Shown here: positions 14,158-17,135 of the stretch, one piece after another
Numbering within the stretch: position 1 is the first letter of the stretch
Layout: every line of letters begins with the position of its first letter
DNA from: DATFLK01 sp035267815
Lineage (GTDB): Bacteria > Pseudomonadota > Zetaproteobacteria > Mariprofundales > Mariprofundaceae
Direction of reading: 5' to 3'
DNA length: 17,135 bases
Assembly: GCA_035267815.1 (NCBI GenBank)
Contig: DATFLK010000002.1
Location: 1-17,135, forward strand
Translations under genes and position numbers: made by a program
The notes under the pieces: generated by a model
Told to the model about the DNA's origin: nothing
What the model saw: only the letters and a program-made list of their open reading frames with translations
Databases searched by the model: none

Positions 14158-14985
14158 TCACTTCCGGCGGCGGCGAATAATGTCACGATTCGACGCCTTG
14201 TTCTTCTTACGTGTCTTGTGGCCCTTGGTCGGCACACCCCACGGGGTCACCGGATGGCGGCCGCCTGAGGTGCGCCCCTCACCACCGCCATGCGGATGGT
14301 CGACCGGGTTCATCACCACGCCGCGCACGGTCGGGCGAACACCCAGCCAGCGCGAACGTCCGGCCTTGCCCACCTTCCGGTTGGCATGGTCACCGTTCCC
14401 CATCACACCGATGCTCGCCATGCAGCGGATATCCACACGGCGGAACTCGCCGGAAGGAAGCTTGATCACGGCGCGATCACCCTCCTTACCCATCAGCTGA
14501 ACGCCGACTCCCGCACTGCGGGCAAGCTGCCCACCCTTGCCGGGCTTCAATTCGATGTTGTGCAGCATGGTGCCGACACGGATGCTGGCCAGCGGCAGTG
14601 CATTGCCGGGACGAACCTCGGCATCAGGACCGGCCATCACAGTATCGCCGGGCCGCAGTCCCTGGGGCGCGAGAATATAGCGCTTTTCACCATTGGCGAA
14701 AACAACCAATGCGATATGGGCGGTCCGATTCGGATCATACTCGATACGGTCCACACGACCCGACACACCGATATTGTTACGCTTGAAATCAACGGCGCGG
14801 TAGAGGCGCTTGTGACCGCCACCATGATGGCGGGCCGTAATGCGGCCGTGATTGTTGCGCCCCGACTTCTTGGAGATACCGGAGGTCAGACTGCGTTCCG
14901 GCTTGCCCTTGTGCAGGTCGGGATTGATCACGGCGACCCTGCCGCGGGCGCCGTTCGTCATCGCTTTATATACCTTCAGTGCCAT
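14158..14985 (-). CDS. rplB: 50S ribosomal protein L2
   Basis: L2 is required for subunit association and peptidyl transferase activity. The 275-residue product begins MALKVYKAMTNGARGRVAVI and has SGRNNHGRITARHHGGGHKR, the SH3-like core and RWLGVRPTVRGVVMNPVDHP followed by HGGGEGR. This last segment contains the histidine equivalent to E. coli His229, important for activity. It ends with the very basic KGHKTRKKNKASNRDIIRRR. Length is close to E. coli L2 (273). It is 4 nt after rplW. Confidence 0.98.
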   Translation of the reverse strand: MALKVYKAMTNGARGRVAVINPDLHKGKPERSLTSGISKKSGRNNHGRITARHHGGGHKRLYRAVDFKRNNIGVSGRVDRIEYDPNRTAHIALVVFANGEKRYILAPQGLRPGDTVMAGPDAEVRPGNALPLASIRVGTMLHNIELKPGKGGQLARSAGVGVQLMGKEGDRAVIKLPSGEFRRVDIRCMASIGVMGNGDHANRKVGKAGRSRWLGVRPTVRGVVMNPVDHPHGGGEGRTSGGRHPVTPWGVPTKGHKTRKKNKASNRDIIRRRRK

Positions 14986-14989
14986 TGCC

Positions 14990-15289
14990 TTAACCCTCTT
15001 CCGTCACTTCCAGCGAATGGCCTTCGGCCAGACGCACGACTGCCTTGCGATATCCGGCGCGGCGACCCACATGCATGCCGCGACGCTTCTCCTTGCCGGG
15101 CATGTTGATCACCTGAACCTTGTCCACCTTGACCTCGAAGATCTCCTCGACGGCGCGCTTGATCTGCACCTTGGTGGCCACACGATCGACGCGGAAGGTG
15201 TACTGATTGGACGCACCCGTCGCCGAATAGCTCTTTTCCGTCACTACCGGCTGGCGCAGCGTGTTGAAATCCTGATATGTCGCACTCAT
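14990..15289 (-). CDS. rplW: 50S ribosomal protein L23
   Basis: L23 sits at the polypeptide exit and docks trigger factor and the signal recognition particle. The 99-residue product has LRQPVVTEKSYSATGASNQY, FRVDRVATKVQIKRAVEEIF and EVKVDKVQVINMPGKEKRRG, ending EGHSLEVTEEG. E. coli L23 is 100 residues. It overlaps the rplD stop by four bases (ATGA) and precedes rplB after 4 nt. Confidence 0.97.
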   Translation of the reverse strand: MSATYQDFNTLRQPVVTEKSYSATGASNQYTFRVDRVATKVQIKRAVEEIFEVKVDKVQVINMPGKEKRRGMHVGRRAGYRKAVVRLAEGHSLEVTEEG

Positions 15290-15906
15290 GCCAGACGCTC
15301 CTCTAGCTTACTCACCGCATCCTGGGTAAGGATCAGGTGATCGTACTTGAGCAGATCGTGCAGGTTCAGCTGACCGTCCTGCACCACCTTTGCATTCGGC
15401 ACATTGCGCCCAGACAGTGCGACCTCCCTGTTCTCATCACCGAGAACCAGCAAACCACTCTCGACCTTCAGGTTGCCCAGCACCTGGACAAACTCCTTGG
15501 TCTTGATCTGCGACAGCTCGATCTTGTCGAGCACGGTCACCTTGCCATCACGCACCGCATCGGAGAGCACGAGGCAGAATGCCCGACGGCGCTCCTTCTT
15601 GTTGATGCGCGTGGCATACGAACGCGGCTGGGGGCCATGTGCGGTCCCGCCATGACGCCACTGCGCGGCACGCGTCGAACCCTGCCGGGCACGGCCCGTA
15701 CCCTTCTGGCGCCACGGCTTCTTGCCGCCGCCCGAAACATCGGTACGTGTCTTCGTGCTATGCGTACCGGCACGCTGTGCTGCAGCCAGCGCCGCATAGA
15801 CGCGATGCACGAAGCCAGCATCCGAATCGAGACCGAATACGGCATCGTTGAGCACGCACTTGCCGACCTTCTTGTTCTTTTGATCCACCACAGCAATCTC
15901 AGGCAT
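15286..15906 (-). CDS. rplD: 50S ribosomal protein L4
   Basis: L4 reaches into the exit tunnel near the macrolide site. In E. coli it also represses its own S10 operon and inhibits RNase E. The 206-residue product contains the extended tunnel loop GGGKKPWRQKGTGRARQGST followed by RAAQWRHGGTAHGPQPRSYA, then VLGNLKVESGLLVLGDENRE. Length is close to E. coli L4 (201). The L4-responsive leader of the E. coli S10 operon is not expected here, because tuf lies directly upstream of rpsJ. Confidence 0.98.
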   Translation of the reverse strand: MPEIAVVDQKNKKVGKCVLNDAVFGLDSDAGFVHRVYAALAAAQRAGTHSTKTRTDVSGGGKKPWRQKGTGRARQGSTRAAQWRHGGTAHGPQPRSYATRINKKERRRAFCLVLSDAVRDGKVTVLDKIELSQIKTKEFVQVLGNLKVESGLLVLGDENREVALSGRNVPNAKVVQDGQLNLHDLLKYDHLILTQDAVSKLEERLA

Positions 15907-15907
15907 C

Positions 15908-16540
15908 TTACGCTCCCTTTATCGCCGGACGCAGTTCGACCAGAGCATACTTCGGCCCGGGAACCGCACCCTTGACCAGAATGCGGTTCTCGTCCGCATC
16001 CACGCGGACCACCTCGAGGTTCTGCGTGGTCACGCGCGCCGAACCGTAATGACCCGGCATCTTCTTGCCCGGGAACACGCGCCCCGGCCACTGACACTGA
16101 CCGGTCGAACCCATCTGGCGATGCGTCTTCTCGGCACCATGCGAGGCACGCCCGCCGCCGAAGTTGTAACGCTTCATGACACCCGCAAAGCCACGACCGA
16201 TCGAGGTGCCGGCGACATCGATCTTCTGCCCAGCCTCGAACATTTCGGCAGTCAGCTCCTGGCCGATCTCGTAGGCATCGTCGCCGTTCACACGGAACTC
16301 CTTGAGACCGCCCATCGCCTCCTGACCCTGCTTGGCATAGTGCCCCTGCTCGGCACGGGAGATCCCGCGCTTGGCCTTGCCAAAGCCGATCTGAATGGCG
16401 TCGTAACCGCTCTTCTCAGCCGTCCGCCGGGAAATCACGCGGCAGACCTCGACGTTCAAGACAGTCACTGGAACGGCCACGCCATCCTCGGTAAATATCT
16501 GCGTCATTCCCGCCTTGCGGGCTATGAGTCCAGCACCCAT
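15908..16540 (-). CDS. rplC: 50S ribosomal protein L3
   Basis: L3 is one of the two proteins that start 50S assembly, and its loop approaches the peptidyl transferase centre. The 210-residue product begins MGAGLIARKAGMTQIFTEDG and has AGTSIGRGFAGVMKRYNFGG, then the loop GSTGQCQWPGRVFPGKKMPG, which includes the region whose glutamine is methylated in E. coli. It ends ENRILVKGAVPGPKYALVEL. Length matches E. coli L3 (209). One base separates its stop from the rplD start, implying strong coupling. Confidence 0.98.
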   Translation of the reverse strand: MGAGLIARKAGMTQIFTEDGVAVPVTVLNVEVCRVISRRTAEKSGYDAIQIGFGKAKRGISRAEQGHYAKQGQEAMGGLKEFRVNGDDAYEIGQELTAEMFEAGQKIDVAGTSIGRGFAGVMKRYNFGGGRASHGAEKTHRQMGSTGQCQWPGRVFPGKKMPGHYGSARVTTQNLEVVRVDADENRILVKGAVPGPKYALVELRPAIKGA

Positions 16541-16552
16541 GACTTCCCCCAG

Positions 16553-16861
16553 TTACAGCTTGATCTCGACGTCCACACCGGACGGAAGATCAAGCTTCAT
16601 CAGCGCGTCCACCGTCTGCGGTGTCGGGCTGTCAATATCCAACAGGCGCTTGTGCGTACGCATCTCGAACTGCTCACGGGAATCCTTGTTGACGTGCGGT
16701 CCCTTGATCACACAGAACTTGCGGATCCGTGTCGGCAGCGGAATCGGTCCGCGCACATTGGCGCCAGTACGTTTGGCAGTGGCCACGATATCCCGGGTGC
16801 TCTTGTCCAGAATACGATGGTCAAATGCCTTCAGGCGAATACGAATGGTTTCGGTAGCCAC
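16553..16861 (-). CDS. rpsJ: 30S ribosomal protein S10 (GTG start)
   Basis: S10 lies in the 30S head and also binds NusB in transcription antitermination. The 102-residue product reads (M)ATETIRIRLKAFDHRILDKS, with PIPLPTRIRKFCVIKGPHVN, KDSREQFEMRTHKRLLDIDS and an ending SGVDVEIKL, all family features. The first codon is GTG at 16861, 4 nt after AAGGGGG, and no in-frame ATG lies at the family's start. Only 9 nt separate it from the tuf stop, so str and S10 gene groups probably form one transcript here. Confidence 0.97.
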   Translation of the reverse strand: MATETIRIRLKAFDHRILDKSTRDIVATAKRTGANVRGPIPLPTRIRKFCVIKGPHVNKDSREQFEMRTHKRLLDIDSPTPQTVDALMKLDLPSGVDVEIKL

Positions 16862-16870
16862 AACGCCCCC

Positions 16871-17135
16871 TTACTTAATGATCTCGGTAACGACGCCGGC
16901 ACCGACTGTACGGCCGCCCTCACGGATGGCGAAGCGGAGCTCCTTATCCATCGCGATCGGCGTAATCAGCGTCACTTCCATCGATACGTTGTCACCAGGC
17001 ATCACCATCTCAGTGCCCTCCGGCAACTCAACCGAACCCGTCACATCCGTCGTGCGGAAGTAAAACTGCGGACGGTAACCGTTAAAGAACGGCGTATGAC
17101 GCCCACCCTCTTCCTTCGTCAGAATGTAGGCCTCG
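16871..17135 (-). CDS. tuf: elongation factor Tu, C-terminal part (runs off the right edge)
   Basis: Only the last 87 codons and the TAA stop are inside the window. The visible protein begins EAYILTKEEGGRHTPFFNGY and continues RPQFYFRTTDVTGSVELPEG, TEMVMPGDNVSMEVTLITPI and ELRFAIREGGRTVGAGVV, ending TEIIK. This is domain III of EF-Tu, the GTPase that delivers aminoacyl-tRNA to the ribosome. Position next to rpsJ places it at the end of a str-type gene group (usually rpsL-rpsG-fusA-tuf), which would lie beyond the right edge. Whether a second tuf copy exists elsewhere cannot be known from here. Confidence 0.97.
   Translation of the reverse strand, partial: EAYILTKEEGGRHTPFFNGYRPQFYFRTTDVTGSVELPEGTEMVMPGDNVSMEVTLITPIAMDKELRFAIREGGRTVGAGVVTEIIK

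Overview
The window is a bacterial chromosome segment dominated by one long minus-strand run of translation genes, the str/S10/spc/alpha ribosomal-protein cluster. From the right edge leftward the order is tuf (3' end only), rpsJ, rplC, rplD, rplW, rplB, rpsS, rplV, rpsC, rplP, rpmC, rpsQ, rplN, rplX, rplE, rpsN, rpsH, rplF, rplR, rpsE, rpmD, rplO, secY, adk, infA, rpmJ, rpsM, rpsK, rpsD, rpoA, rplQ. Spacers are mostly 0-20 nt and several genes overlap by 1 or 4 nt. I see no convincing intrinsic terminator inside the run. A perfect 12-bp hairpin followed by eight U lies just after rplQ (2689-2722).

Left of that terminator is a separate small minus-strand gene (2254-2589). It encodes a 111-residue protein with a charged helical N-terminus and an internal 22-residue repeat. 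I do not recognise it. It converges on a plus-strand two-gene unit, nadB (L-aspartate oxidase, NAD synthesis) and an acylphosphatase gene, which overlap as ATGA. Divergent from nadB, at the left edge, is the N-terminal part of an RseC/MucC-type membrane protein with a CxxC-x5-C motif.

Organism: the G+C-rich sequence, the RseC family protein beside nadB, and the full-length S10-spc-alpha order point to a proteobacterium or near relative. Several features are unlike the usual gamma- and betaproteobacterial pattern: adk and infA sit between secY and rpmJ, S14 is the short four-cysteine type, and S4, L36 and L24 also keep complete zinc-ligand sets. A lineage branching outside the alpha, beta and gamma groups, such as the Zetaproteobacteria, would fit, but this is an inference and I could not test it.

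The gene products work together. Elongation factor Tu, initiation factor IF-1, about 27 ribosomal proteins, the SecY translocon channel, the RNA polymerase alpha subunit and adenylate kinase are co-expressed, which ties ribosome assembly to transcription, secretion and nucleotide balance. NadB supplies iminoaspartate for quinolinate and NAD synthesis. Nothing in the window looks like a mobile element, CRISPR array, tRNA or rRNA gene, and I found no convincing new multi-gene system. The points worth a second look are the repeat protein at 2254-2589, the nadB/rseC divergent pair with its palindrome, and the secY-adk-infA-rpmJ gene order.
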